A DNA stretch of 64,000 bases from DASVUC01 sp036387255. Its GTDB lineage: Bacteria > Planctomycetota > Phycisphaerae > Tepidisphaerales > Tepidisphaeraceae. The stretch covers positions 1 through 64,000 of the forward strand of contig DASVUC010000011.1 in assembly GCA_036387255.1 (NCBI GenBank), given 5' to 3'. The notes beneath the pieces are model-generated. The model worked only from the letters and a program-made list of their open reading frames with translations, did no database searches and had not been told where the DNA came from. Below are positions 42,047 through 51,330 of the stretch, piece after piece. A program made the translations under genes and the position numbers. The first letter of the stretch is position 1; every line of letters begins with the position of its first letter.

Positions 42047-44059
42047 ATGGCCAAGGGATCCAAGGCATCCGCTTGCGCGTCAGTGGAAACGCTGGAGAAG
42101 CGCCAGCTCCTCTCCGTCGACCTGCTGATCGACGCCGCCGGACTGGGCGCTGAGCAGACGGTCAGCGCTAACGGCGCAACTTATTTCTTCGCCAACAACG
42201 GCGTCGTTGGCCGGGAGCTCTGGAAAAGCGACGGCTCCGTCGCCGGCACCACGCTGGTCAAGGACGTTACCCCCGGCAAAGCTGGAACCGAGACCGTTGC
42301 CCTTCTTCGCGCCGGCGATCGCGCGCTGTTCGTCACCGTCACCAACAAGCATGTGGTGAACGACGATCCGCTGGCGGATTACTCCGTCTGGGCCAGCGAT
42401 GGCGCCGCCAACACCACCGTTCCGATCACCCAGTTTCTCAACTGCCGGCAGATCGTCACCAGGCAGTTCGGCGATCGAGTGGCCATCGCCGTCACCACAC
42501 CCAGCCAGCTCACGCAGGTGGATGGTCATCCCATTACCGATGCATCCCTCTACTTCACGGACGGCACCGTTAGCGGCACCGTTCTCGCGCACCAGTTCGT
42601 GGGCACAAACAGTGCCAGCGCTCCGGTTAACTACAACCTCTCCACCATGGCCGTCGCCAGCGGGAAACTGATCTTCAGTCCTGAAGGAAGAACGCTTTGG
42701 TCCAGCGACGGCACCGCCGCCGGTACGATCGATCTGTCGCCCGCCATCGGGAACAACCAGATCTGGACCTCCGCCGGCGTCAACCTAGTCGAAGCCAACG
42801 GCAAAGTCCTCATCCCTGGCCAATGGAGCGGCAAAGTCTGGATCACCGACGGCACCTTACCCGGCACCGTCAGCCGCTCCTTCGACAACCCCGTCTCCGG
42901 GTCCATCGTTCCCAACTCCACGGTCGTGACTTCCGATGCCGTCTACTTTGTGGAAGATTTTGGCGGCGCCAACACCGTCTGGAAGTTGAGCCTCGACGGC
43001 GGAAACCTGCAATCAGCCTTCACATCCACGGACGCCTCCCGCCTGGTAATCGGTACCGCGGGCGACCGCGTCTACGTCGTTTCCGTCGCCAAAGCGAGCG
43101 GCAGAGGTGGCGCGCTTTACGTTCTCAAGGACGGCGACTTCCGCAAGATTGGCGCCTTCGCCGGCGAGAACGTCACGTGGGTGCGCCAGGGCTGGCAGGC
43201 GGATCTGAACGGCACGTTCTATTTCGTGCTCCAGGAGTATTACGGCGACCCCACCGGCGCCGCCGCCAAACCGATCGGCAAATACCGCACAACCCTCTAC
43301 CGGAGCGATGGCACACCTGCGGGCACGGGCTTCGTGAAGACCCTCTACAACGACCAACCCGCCACCGCCCCCGATCCCACGCTCAGAGTCGCCAACGGCA
43401 AGCTTGTTGTCGAGATGCAGTATTACCGCGACCTCTTGCTCACAGACACGGACTACAAGGTAGAAGAGGCCGCAAAAGTAACGACCGTCTATGATCCGGC
43501 TGAACTGACCCTCGGCCGCAACGGCGCCACCGCGCGCCTTATCAACGGCATCCTCCGCGTAGACGGCTCGCTCAGCAACGACAAGATCCAACTCTGGCGC
43601 TCGGCCAGGGATCCCGGCAAACTCGTCGTCGCCTACAACGGCAACGAACGCACCTTCCCGTTCAACTCCATCCGCAGGACTGCCGTCGACCTTCAATCCG
43701 GCGACGACTACTTCGAAATCCTTGAAGGTGACGGCGGCGCGATCCGCCTCCGCACCAGCGTCTTTGGCGGCGACGGAACCGATACCATCATCACCGGCAC
43801 CGGTCGCGACATCATTTTTGGCGGGGGCAGCGGTGACCTGATCAAGTCCCGCGGCAACGCCGACGTCATCAACGGCGGCTCTGGACGCGATCGCATCAAT
43901 GCGGGTCTGGGTGACGATGAAATCGCCGGCGGCTCCGGTAGCGACCAGGTGCTCGGCGGCGGCGGCGTTGACATCCTCTTCGGCCAAAACGCCGTCGAAA
44001 TGGCATTTGGCAAAAAGTTCGAAGGCGAAGATCTCCTGAAGGACGTCCTGCTCTCGTAG
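42047..44059 (+). CDS. LEPR-tagged protein with ELWKSDG repeats and RTX-like C terminus
   Basis: Encodes 670 residues. AAGGGAAGGG lies 5-14 bases before the ATG. Tag SVETLEKRQLLSVD at 14-27. The body carries repeats of the type GRELWKSDGSVAGTTLVKDV, LYFTDGTVSGT, LWSSDGTAAGT, VWITDGTLPGT, LYRSDGTPAGT, spaced like blades of a propeller. The C-terminal 80 residues hold hemolysin-type calcium repeats (GGDGTDTIITG, GGSGRDRINAGLGDDEIAGG, GGGGVDILFG). Predicted exported; the RTX-like end may bind calcium outside the cell. Enzymatic function not recognised. Confidence 0.75.
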   Translation: MAKGSKASACASVETLEKRQLLSVDLLIDAAGLGAEQTVSANGATYFFANNGVVGRELWKSDGSVAGTTLVKDVTPGKAGTETVALLRAGDRALFVTVTNKHVVNDDPLADYSVWASDGAANTTVPITQFLNCRQIVTRQFGDRVAIAVTTPSQLTQVDGHPITDASLYFTDGTVSGTVLAHQFVGTNSASAPVNYNLSTMAVASGKLIFSPEGRTLWSSDGTAAGTIDLSPAIGNNQIWTSAGVNLVEANGKVLIPGQWSGKVWITDGTLPGTVSRSFDNPVSGSIVPNSTVVTSDAVYFVEDFGGANTVWKLSLDGGNLQSAFTSTDASRLVIGTAGDRVYVVSVAKASGRGGALYVLKDGDFRKIGAFAGENVTWVRQGWQADLNGTFYFVLQEYYGDPTGAAAKPIGKYRTTLYRSDGTPAGTGFVKTLYNDQPATAPDPTLRVANGKLVVEMQYYRDLLLTDTDYKVEEAAKVTTVYDPAELTLGRNGATARLINGILRVDGSLSNDKIQLWRSARDPGKLVVAYNGNERTFPFNSIRRTAVDLQSGDDYFEILEGDGGAIRLRTSVFGGDGTDTIITGTGRDIIFGGGSGDLIKSRGNADVINGGSGRDRINAGLGDDEIAGGSGSDQVLGGGGVDILFGQNAVEMAFGKKFEGEDLLKDVLLS

Positions 44060-44067
44060 GTCAACCC

Positions 44068-44124
44068 GTAGCATGGGTGTCTCGCCCGTGCGCGGTTGAT
44101 GCATGGGCGAGACGCCCATGCTAC
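44068..44124. terminator. 24-bp imperfect hairpin after the tagged gene
   Basis: GTAGCATGGGTGTCTCGCCC (44068 on) pairs with GGGCGAGACGCCCATGCTAC (to 44124), with two G-T wobble positions and a 9-base loop. It follows the stop codon by 8 bp. It may end transcription, and it is also of the dispersed GCATGGG...CCCATGC palindrome type. Confidence 0.6.
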
Positions 44125-44484
44125 GAGGGAATTCCGCTGCTCTTGAGGCGTCGGGACGTGATGTGCCAATAACGTTTCGGTGAGTCTCGCCATCACTGCG
44201 CCCCTGCTTTCCCACCATCGCGCGCACACGTGCGCAGCCACTGGGCGCTCTTCTCGGTTATCCTCGCCATGCCGGAACGAGCGCAATAAGAAGTCCCGCC
44301 ACGTTTGCATTCCGGATTTCCCTCTCCCGGTACTCCGGGAGAGGGCAGGGTGAGGGCTCCTCTTCGAATTCCACCACGCGTCCGCTGCCGCCAGGACCAC
44401 TCCTCTCTCCCGCTTCTGTTTGTTTTGCATCCAACTAGATTTTCGTTCGGTTGTCTCCGCGGATGCTCGTTCTACGATGCGCCC
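44125..44484 (+). other. Intergenic region without a recognised gene
   Basis: About 360 bp. The only structure I see is the repeat CCCTCTCCCGGTACTCCGGG with its GAGGGCAGGGTGAGGG tail at 44319-44356, of the same family as the repeats near 56870, 61243 and 62711. Confidence 0.5.
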
Positions 44485-44700
44485 GTGACGTCATCGGATC
44501 TCAAACCCGAGCAGGTGCAGGCGCTGGCTAAATCGCTCGGCAGGCAGCTTCGTTACCTCAACCGCCTGTGCGCGCGCATGCAGCGGCTGCGATTCCCGAC
44601 TGAAGATCCGCTCGTTCAATCCGCCACCGCCGCGCGTCTTGCTCTTCAACGCCTCTACACCGAGGCCTACTCCGCCGGACGCCCCGGCCGGTCCGTTTGA
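44485..44700 (+). CDS. Small conserved-looking hypothetical protein
   Basis: Encodes 71 residues from GTG 44485: TSSDLKPEQVQALAKSLGRQ, YLNRLCARMQRLRFP, ATAARLALQRLYTEAYSAGR. Predominantly helical and basic, no signal peptide. It precedes the Nudix gene closely and is likely cotranscribed with it. Function unknown. Confidence 0.5.
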   Translation: MTSSDLKPEQVQALAKSLGRQLRYLNRLCARMQRLRFPTEDPLVQSATAARLALQRLYTEAYSAGRPGRSV

Positions 44701-44732
44701 TTTTGCTCAAACGTTCCGCGACAAGTTTCGGT

Positions 44733-45182
44733 ATGCAACTGTACGTCTGCGGCTTCCTCTTCTCACCCGATCGCTCGCGCGTCCTGCTCATCCGCAAGAA
44801 CCGCCCGGCATGGCAGGTCGGCCGCCTCAACGGCATCGGCGGAAAAGTCGAGAAGGGAGAGACGCCCCACGAAGCGATGCGCCGCGAGTTCCGCGAAGAA
44901 GCCTCCGTCGATCTCGCAGATTGGCAGAAGATCCTCGTCCTTACCGGCTCCGATTGGCAGGGCCATTTCTTCCGCGCCTTTGGCCCGATCGACGATGCCC
45001 GTGCCGCGACCGATGAAGCCCTTGAGGTGCCTCCGGTCGATCCGCTCCCGCCGGACGTGATCCGCAACCTGCGCTGGATCATCCCGCTTATGCTGGACGA
45101 CGATCCGCACGCCGGCGTCTATCAGGTGGAGCTTGCCGCGACGGAAAAGGTGGTTGGAGGCCTGAAAGATCTACGCGCCTGA
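44733..45182 (+). CDS. Nudix hydrolase
   Basis: Encodes 149 residues from ATG 44733; a TTG at 44697 overlapping the previous stop would add 12 residues. Nudix box GKVEKGETPHEAMRREFREE with Ser at the usual final Gly. The start QLYVCGFLFSPDRSRVLLIR and the site WQVGRLNGIGGK resemble MutT-like sanitising or sugar-nucleotide hydrolases. Substrate cannot be deduced. Confidence 0.8.
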   Translation: MQLYVCGFLFSPDRSRVLLIRKNRPAWQVGRLNGIGGKVEKGETPHEAMRREFREEASVDLADWQKILVLTGSDWQGHFFRAFGPIDDARAATDEALEVPPVDPLPPDVIRNLRWIIPLMLDDDPHAGVYQVELAATEKVVGGLKDLRA

Positions 45183-45183
45183 C

Positions 45184-46089
45184 TCAACCCGCGTCGACGG
45201 CGCGACGGTACGCTTCCAGCATCTTCAGCGTGATCCGCCCGGGCTTGTCGTTCCCGATCGCCTGCCGCTCGATCCGACAGACCGGCATCACTTGCATGAT
45301 GCTGTTGGTGAGGAACATCTCATCCGCCTCGAGCAGCTCGTTGATGGCGATGCTCCTCCGTCGCACCTCAATCCCCTCAGCCTGCGCCAGTTCAATCACC
45401 GTTCCGCGCGTGATCCCCGGAAGCACTGCGCTCCGCGGGTACGCCGTCGCCTCGCGCACCGTCGGATCCTGCAAATCCTCCGGCGTCGGTGGCGTAATCA
45501 GCGCGCCGCCTTTCATCACAAACACGTTCGTAATGCTGCCGGATTGAACGTAGTTGTGCACGTTGAACCAAAGCGCTTCGCCCGCGCCGCGTTCATTTGC
45601 CGTCTTGAGCGCGCCAAGTCGCGAGAAGTAATTCAGCGTCTTATGCCCCGCCTGGAGATCGTAGGGATTCAGCTTCTGCTCATCGAGAACGATCACCGTC
45701 ATCCCGCGCTGATAAAACTCCTGCGGATAGGTCTCCAACGGAGCGGCGGTGATGAAGGTGCTGGGCGCCAGGTGCAGTCCATGCAGCGGGTCTTGCCGGG
45801 CGGAGCCGCGCGTGACGGTGATCCGCAGCCGCGCATCCCTCAAACCGTCGCGCTCGAGCAATTCGCCCGCCGCTTCCACGAGTGTTTCGTCCTTGTGAAC
45901 CAGCGGGACGAACAGCGCCTCGCTACTTGTTCGCAGGCGCGCCAGGTGTTGCTCGATCCGGAAGATCCGCCCGTTGTACGCGCGCATCGTGGTGAAGACG
46001 CCGGCGGCGTGCAGTAGACCTGTGTCACGGATCGAAATCCTTGCTTCCGATTCGTCAATCAATCGACCATCAAGCCAGGCGCTGGGCAT
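45184..46089 (-). CDS. Class IV aminotransferase (branched-chain aminotransferase or ADC-lyase-like)
   Basis: Encodes 301 residues. PLP-dependent fold type IV: start AWLDGRLIDESEARISIRDT, catalytic Lys in LQAGHKTLNYFSRLGALKTA, phosphate-binding SGSITNVFVMKGGALITPP and the C-terminal LLEADEMFLTNSIMQVMPV. The family includes IlvE, D-amino-acid aminotransferase and PabC, which cannot be told apart safely here; no amino-acid or folate genes are adjacent. Confidence 0.85.
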   Translation of the reverse strand: MPSAWLDGRLIDESEARISIRDTGLLHAAGVFTTMRAYNGRIFRIEQHLARLRTSSEALFVPLVHKDETLVEAAGELLERDGLRDARLRITVTRGSARQDPLHGLHLAPSTFITAAPLETYPQEFYQRGMTVIVLDEQKLNPYDLQAGHKTLNYFSRLGALKTANERGAGEALWFNVHNYVQSGSITNVFVMKGGALITPPTPEDLQDPTVREATAYPRSAVLPGITRGTVIELAQAEGIEVRRRSIAINELLEADEMFLTNSIMQVMPVCRIERQAIGNDKPGRITLKMLEAYRRAVDAG

Positions 46090-46132
46090 GGATGCATTGT
46101 AGGCCTCACCGCTCTCCCGCCAACGCTAAGTC

Positions 46133-47743
46133 TTACTGCGGCGTCCCCAGGTACCGGTTCATGGCCTGAAGGAAGTAGTAGTCCGCGTAAATGAGCGTGT
46201 TGTCGACGGAGCGCTTCTTGCTGACCCAGTGAGCCGCGTGCAGGAGCAGGCCCGGGCTGGCTTTGCCCTCAGCATTGTACGTGCTGGAGAGAAGCCCCGA
46301 GAGCGTCTGCTCGGCTGATGCTTTATAGTTTGCCGCGTCAGGATCGCCACCCAGTGTCTGACTGAGCGAAATCAAACCGCTCGCAGCGACTGCCGCGGCG
46401 GAGGTGTCGCGATAGGTGCCTGGAATACCCGGCGCATTGAAGTCCCAATAAGGCACACCATCCGGCGGCAGATTCGCCACCCAATAGTTCGCCAGCTTCT
46501 TCGCCGTGCTCGCAAACGCTGTGTCCTTCGTCTGCTGATACGCAGTCGCGAAAGAATGAATCGCCCACCCTTGCCCGCGCGACCACGTGCTGGTGGTCGA
46601 GTACCCTTGCTTGAGCACCGGACCGATGAACGCGCCCGTGTTGCGGTTGAACGCCGCAACCTGCATCGTCGATCCGTCGGGCCGAACCATGAACTGCGCT
46701 ACCTTGTTCAAATGCGACATCGCCCGGTCGCGGTAAGAGGTCTTCCCCGTCTCTTTCCACGCCCACCAGAGCAGTTCCATGTCCATCGATTGATCGAGCA
46801 CGACAGTGAAGTTGGTCGCGGTCTTCGTCGCCGGCGGCGCGGTCTCAAACATCCCCACGTCGGCGTTCCAGTTCGCCATCTTCGCGTCCGCCGCCTGGAT
46901 CAGCACCGCTTTGTCGGCGGCGAGCTTGGTGGAGCCGGCCATCGGGAAGTAGCTGGACCAGATGCGGAAGCCGATGTCGTCGCCGTTCTTCGCGAATGGG
47001 CCAATGGGCCGCGTCCACGCGGTGGCGTTAAGCCGCCAGGACCTTCGCGTGTTGTGTGCATAGATCTGCCACATCGCGCCTGGGAAGAAACCCGCCGTCC
47101 AGGCGTCGGGCCCCGTCGTCGTCCACGCGCCGGCGCTGGTGGTGTTGTCGTACGCATCTTTGGACGTGCTGCCAATCTGCGCGATCGCCTTGGTGAACTG
47201 CGACTCGGCAAAGGTGAACTCGTGGTCGATCTGATCCTTCAAGTTCAGCTTCCGCGTCGAGAAGACGCTTGCGGGAATAACCGATTTTGCGATCGTTGGC
47301 GTGCTCCAGGAAAGCTGCGCCACCGCCGGCCCCATGTTGTTGTAGTACTCGATCTGAATGTCGTAAGGCTGCCCCGAGACAAGTGCAATCGAGCCGGCGA
47401 CCTCGTTCACCGCGTGAGGTTTGTAGTTGTCGATGATCAGCTTGTGGTTCACCCAAACTCGAATGCCTTCGTCGCTGCGCGCAGAGAAAGTGTACGTCTC
47501 AGAAGTCGTTGGCGTGATCGTCGCCAGCCAGCGGACCGAATACGTTGACGTGGTAATTCCCTTCGGCAGGGGGGTCTTGGAGAAGTTGAAGTTAACGGCC
47601 GCGTCCACGCGCGACGCGGACGTGCCCGTGAAGTTCATGTTGTTGTAGTACGTCCCCGTGACACCAGCCGCCATGAGCTGCCGTCGCTCAAGAGGTTCGA
47701 CCACCGCCGCGCGAATGCCCGCCTGCTTTTGCTGTGCTTCCAA
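46133..47743 (-). CDS. LEPR-tagged PA14-domain glycoside hydrolase of family 88 type
   Basis: I start at TTG 47743 because GAGGAG lies six bases upstream and the product then begins with the short pre-tag region typical of such proteins: MEAQQKQAGIRAAVVEPLER and RQLMAAG. Encodes 536 residues. PA14 domain at about 28-165 (VTGTYYNNMNFTG, SDEGIRVWVNHKLIIDNYKP, YDIQIEYYNNMGPAVAQLSW). Then an alpha/alpha-barrel like unsaturated glucuronyl hydrolases (WTAGFFPGAMWQIYA, DIGFRIWSSYFP, LDQSMDMELLWWAWKETGK, TSTWSRGQGWAIHSFATAY, AADYYFLQAMNRYLG-like end). Probably cleaves unsaturated uronyl residues from polysaccharide fragments outside the cell. Confidence 0.85.
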   Translation of the reverse strand: MEAQQKQAGIRAAVVEPLERRQLMAAGVTGTYYNNMNFTGTSASRVDAAVNFNFSKTPLPKGITTSTYSVRWLATITPTTSETYTFSARSDEGIRVWVNHKLIIDNYKPHAVNEVAGSIALVSGQPYDIQIEYYNNMGPAVAQLSWSTPTIAKSVIPASVFSTRKLNLKDQIDHEFTFAESQFTKAIAQIGSTSKDAYDNTTSAGAWTTTGPDAWTAGFFPGAMWQIYAHNTRRSWRLNATAWTRPIGPFAKNGDDIGFRIWSSYFPMAGSTKLAADKAVLIQAADAKMANWNADVGMFETAPPATKTATNFTVVLDQSMDMELLWWAWKETGKTSYRDRAMSHLNKVAQFMVRPDGSTMQVAAFNRNTGAFIGPVLKQGYSTTSTWSRGQGWAIHSFATAYQQTKDTAFASTAKKLANYWVANLPPDGVPYWDFNAPGIPGTYRDTSAAAVAASGLISLSQTLGGDPDAANYKASAEQTLSGLLSSTYNAEGKASPGLLLHAAHWVSKKRSVDNTLIYADYYFLQAMNRYLGTPQ

Positions 47744-47842
47744 CGCCAACTCCTCGAAATGCCCTCTCCCACACAACAGTGGGAACAACGACAGGAAAAT
47801 TACAACTTCCAGCCTCAATTGAGGAAATCGGCGATATCAGTC

Positions 47843-49018
47843 TTATTCCCGCACCCGGGATTGAACATTATCCAGGACGTTCATGAAATTGATGTACCCA
47901 TCGTACGGGCTCTCATAGGGCGAAAAATACTTGTGCACGTCCCCGTCCGCGTAACGTTTGGTCGACATGTAGTAGAAGTGGTCCGACGTCGTGAGGTAGC
48001 GCCAGTCCGACAGCAGCTCTTCATCCCCCTTGGCCTTCAGCGGTCCCTCGAGCTTGTACAGCTCGTGAAGGGCGTTTGACTGCATTGCATTTCCCAGCCA
48101 TGCCGACAGATCACGCTCGGTATCCGCCCAGGAGATCATGTGCGGCACGTCGATCTCACCGGCGGGCTCATGGCTGTCGATGAGCTGCGACGGCGTGAGG
48201 AAGTTGTTGTCCGATTGCCGCAGAATCTCCGCCGGCACGTGACGCATAAACTCAAAAATGCCCGTGTCGGCCCACTGGTGCTCGCCGATCGTTTCGTAAT
48301 CCATGAACAAGTTGCACGTGAACCCGTTGCCGTTGATCTGGCTGACCCAGCGCGCGAACTTCTCCGCCGTCAGCGGCCACTGCTCCCAGGTGCGGTTGCT
48401 GAATCGAAACGCAATATCGTCTGACAGGCGATAGTTCTTCAACAGCAGCTTCAGCTTCGACGCGTGCGGCGGCCGGTAGACGTAGTTCGGCGATCGAGAA
48501 CCCAGGATGTGATCCGCCCCCTCGGTCAGGATCCCGTCGTATCCCATGTGGCTGACGAAATACGCCAGGTCGTTGTTGAAGATCAGCTCTGTATTTCGGA
48601 ACACCCGCGGGTCCTGCCCGAAGAGCTGCTTGATCTTCGCCCGATGCAGATCCACTTGCGCGCGAAACTCTTCCCGCGAATACAGGAACGCCAGCGAGTG
48701 GTAATACGTCTCGGCCAGGAACTCCACGCAGCCCGTCTGGTTGAGCAGATGGAACGTCTCCATCACCTCCGGCACATACTTCTCAAACTGCTCGAGCGCG
48801 AGCCCCGTCACCGAGAACGCGCAGCGAAACCGCCCTTCGTGCTGCTTGATCACATCCAGCAGCAACCGATTGGCGGGAAGGTAGCACTTGTGCGCCACCT
48901 TCCGCATGATCTCCGCATTCTTATGCTCGTCGTAGTAGTGGCGGTCCGTGTCGAAGACCGAATAGCGCCGCAAGCGGAAGGGCTGGTGGACCTGGAAGTA
49001 AAAGCAAACCGAGGCCAT
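47843..49018 (-). CDS. Glycoside hydrolase family 57 protein (alpha-amylase-like)
   Basis: Encodes 391 residues. Start VCFYFQVHQPFRLRRYSVFD carries the family HQP motif. RCAFSVTGLALEQFEKYVPE, ETYYHSLAFLYSREEF, the probable nucleophile in VFRNTELIFNNDLAYFVSHM, and the acid/base region TCNLFMDYETIGEHQWADTG follow the GH57 plan. Likely acts on alpha-glucans such as glycogen in the cytoplasm (no signal peptide). Clustered with a glycosyltransferase and a GH88 gene on the same strand. Confidence 0.88.
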   Translation of the reverse strand: MASVCFYFQVHQPFRLRRYSVFDTDRHYYDEHKNAEIMRKVAHKCYLPANRLLLDVIKQHEGRFRCAFSVTGLALEQFEKYVPEVMETFHLLNQTGCVEFLAETYYHSLAFLYSREEFRAQVDLHRAKIKQLFGQDPRVFRNTELIFNNDLAYFVSHMGYDGILTEGADHILGSRSPNYVYRPPHASKLKLLLKNYRLSDDIAFRFSNRTWEQWPLTAEKFARWVSQINGNGFTCNLFMDYETIGEHQWADTGIFEFMRHVPAEILRQSDNNFLTPSQLIDSHEPAGEIDVPHMISWADTERDLSAWLGNAMQSNALHELYKLEGPLKAKGDEELLSDWRYLTTSDHFYYMSTKRYADGDVHKYFSPYESPYDGYINFMNVLDNVQSRVRE

Positions 49019-49094
49019 GGATCGGCCATTCTACGCGCGGGGGAATATGAATCTACGCGCTGCGATTTCAGTAACGTCTGATAACAAGCGGGCC

Positions 49095-50561
49095 TCAGCG
49101 ATTCTCATCTCTGTCGCGCTCGAAAATCCACCAGTCGAATCCCGAAAGCCCCGCATAACGGAAGGTGCGGACCAGGTGGTACTTGATTCCTGCGCTGGTG
49201 GTGCGGCTTGACGAACGTGGCGGCGAATTGTGCAGGCAGTCGATGATCAGCCACTGCGGTGGACTCTCGTCCCACTGGTCCTGAGGGATGTATTTCACAT
49301 CGCGCTCCGCGGGCAGGTAGCGGCCGTAAAAGTCGAACATGATGGTGTTGCGCAGGTCCTGATGCGATCCGACCGTTACCGGGCCGGTGGTGCGCGAAAG
49401 GATGAACTCCAGGGCGGGCAGGTATTGGCCGCGTCCCGGATCCAGAATCTGCGCGTACTGCTTCGCCCCGCCCCAAAGGAACAGTGCCAGGAAAATTGCA
49501 GCGCCGATCCGCGTGGGTCCGCCACCTCGCCAGGCGCGAGAGAGGAACCTCGCCACCAGGATCAAGACAAACGGCGTCGCGACGGCGAAATAACGCGGGT
49601 AAACGAACGGCTGCCGCCAGAGCAGCAGCGTGAGCATTGGCGCGACCAGGATCGCTGTGACGTAAAAGATCCACTGCGTGTCGCGCTCGCGCAACATGCG
49701 CGTGATCTCGATCATCGCGGTCAAGGTGACCGCTGCGCAAAGACTCCACGTCATCCACCGGTGATCAGGCCAGTTGAAGCTCCACGAAAGTGCGTCACGA
49801 GCCGCGCGGAAGGGGGAGTAGGGCGCGCCGCCGGCAGGCGTCAGCCGGCGCAGGACCAGGCCGCCGTACATCAGCGTGAACGTGAGCGGAATGCCATGCA
49901 GGCGGAAGAGCTTTGGGAGCGCTTCAACGAACCTCAACCGTGTCAGCAGTTCAGCCCCCGACCATGCAATGAGCGCGACAAAGACACAAAGAAAACTCGT
50001 GTGCGAGAGGAGGCCCAGCATGGCGCACAGCGCAAATGCCAGGCTGTACCTCCGCTTCGGACGCTCCAGAAACCTGCCCGTCAACGCGAAAGCGAAGACA
50101 GCAAACAGCATCGCAGGCGCGTACCCCCTGGCTTCCGATGCGTAATGAATCTGGAATATTGAAAAAGCAGCGAGCAGCGTTGCGAACAGGGACGCTGCGA
50201 CGTCTCGCCGCCCTGCTGCGCGCCCCATCGCGATAATCATCATCGTGCCGCTCACCACCGAGAGCAGCCGATACGCCGGCCACCAGCTCCGGTCTCCCAG
50301 CCCATACATCCAAAGCGTGTTCAGCGGATGGCTGTTATCTAGTGGCGTGTTGACCAGGATGTCCGCCGCGTGCGGGGCTTCGCGCGCCACCTTCCAGCTG
50401 AGAATCTCGTCAAACCAAAACGCATTCTGCGCGGCGAGGTAGCGGAGGGTGCCCCCCGCGAGCATGAGCAAAGCGACAGTGACTGGAACGAAGACGTTTC
50501 TTCTGCGCCCGATGCCTTCGGCAGCGGCAGTGGAGGAAGCTTGAACGATCGTGGCGCTCAC
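49095..50561 (-). CDS. GT-C membrane glycosyltransferase (PMT/ArnT-like)
   Basis: Encodes 488 residues with about ten hydrophobic helices. N-terminal helix, then the catalytic-loop-like region AQNAFWFDEILSWKVAREAP with Asp/Glu and DNSHPLNTLWMYGLG, as in PMT_2/ArnT-type enzymes using lipid-linked sugars. C-terminal soluble part ends LSGFDWWIFERDRDEN. Acceptor unknown. Starts 97 bp after the respiratory operon ends and is on the same strand. Confidence 0.75.
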   Translation of the reverse strand: MSATIVQASSTAAAEGIGRRRNVFVPVTVALLMLAGGTLRYLAAQNAFWFDEILSWKVAREAPHAADILVNTPLDNSHPLNTLWMYGLGDRSWWPAYRLLSVVSGTMMIIAMGRAAGRRDVAASLFATLLAAFSIFQIHYASEARGYAPAMLFAVFAFALTGRFLERPKRRYSLAFALCAMLGLLSHTSFLCVFVALIAWSGAELLTRLRFVEALPKLFRLHGIPLTFTLMYGGLVLRRLTPAGGAPYSPFRAARDALSWSFNWPDHRWMTWSLCAAVTLTAMIEITRMLRERDTQWIFYVTAILVAPMLTLLLWRQPFVYPRYFAVATPFVLILVARFLSRAWRGGGPTRIGAAIFLALFLWGGAKQYAQILDPGRGQYLPALEFILSRTTGPVTVGSHQDLRNTIMFDFYGRYLPAERDVKYIPQDQWDESPPQWLIIDCLHNSPPRSSSRTTSAGIKYHLVRTFRYAGLSGFDWWIFERDRDENR

Positions 50562-50657
50562 GAGCGCACAGTACGGATCGCGAGTGGGTTGGGCAACCTA
50601 GCGCTGTCTCCCGTGCACGATGACCCGTCCCGCGGGAGCCGCTTGCGCGACGTTCTA

Positions 50658-51239
50658 TCAGCCCGCGAAAAAGATGCTCAGGAACATCACCAGCCACACC
50701 ACGTCGAGGAAGTGCCAGTACATCGCGGCGTTCTTGATGCCCGTGTAATGCTCGTGATCGTACTTCCCCTGCTTCGCACGAACAGCAGTCGCTGCAAGCC
50801 CGACAATCCCGCCGAGCACGTGCAGCGCGTGGACGAGGATCAGGACGAAGACCAGGCCGTACAGGCGCAACCCGCCTTCAGAAGCCCGCCGGTGTTCCAA
50901 CAGCAGCGACGCCAGCGCCGGTGTCTGCACGATGCAGAAGATCGCCGCCAGGATGCACGTGATCAGCAGGTACCGGCGCATCAGCCCCTGCCGCTCGAGC
51001 CGAATCGCGCTCACCGCCATGTGGATTGTGTAGCTGCCCGCCAGGATCACGACGGTGCTGAGCCAGAGCAGCGGCGGGAACTGCATGCTGTGCAGCGCCG
51101 GGGAGTTCCCGCGCGAGCGGATGACGAGGTAGCCGATCATCGTCGCCCCAAAGAGCATCGTCAGCGCGGCCAGGAAGAGCCACATGCCGATCGTTGCCGT
51201 GTAAGGGTGCACGCGATGGTTAGGCTTTGCGTCCAGCAT
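50658..51239 (-). CDS. Cytochrome c oxidase subunit III-like protein (second copy)
   Basis: Encodes 193 residues from ATG 51239; a TTG at 51323 would add 28 residues without family sequence. Five membrane helices: ATIGMWLFLAALTMLFGATM, LLWLSTVVILAGSYTIHMAV, LLITCILAAIFCIVQTPALA, LYGLVFVLILVHALHVLGGI and the end MYWHFLDVVWLVMFLSIFF, which is the signature of the family. Last gene of the oxidase cluster; the operon thus has two subunit-III-type proteins. Confidence 0.82.
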   Translation of the reverse strand: MLDAKPNHRVHPYTATIGMWLFLAALTMLFGATMIGYLVIRSRGNSPALHSMQFPPLLWLSTVVILAGSYTIHMAVSAIRLERQGLMRRYLLITCILAAIFCIVQTPALASLLLEHRRASEGGLRLYGLVFVLILVHALHVLGGIVGLAATAVRAKQGKYDHEHYTGIKNAAMYWHFLDVVWLVMFLSIFFAG

Positions 51240-51330
51240 AGGAACGAGCAGGGTCCGCTTCAGCAGAACGGCTATCCAAGTGTAGGAGTAACCAACCGGC
51301 TCAAGCGGACCGTGCGCAGACAAACTTCGT

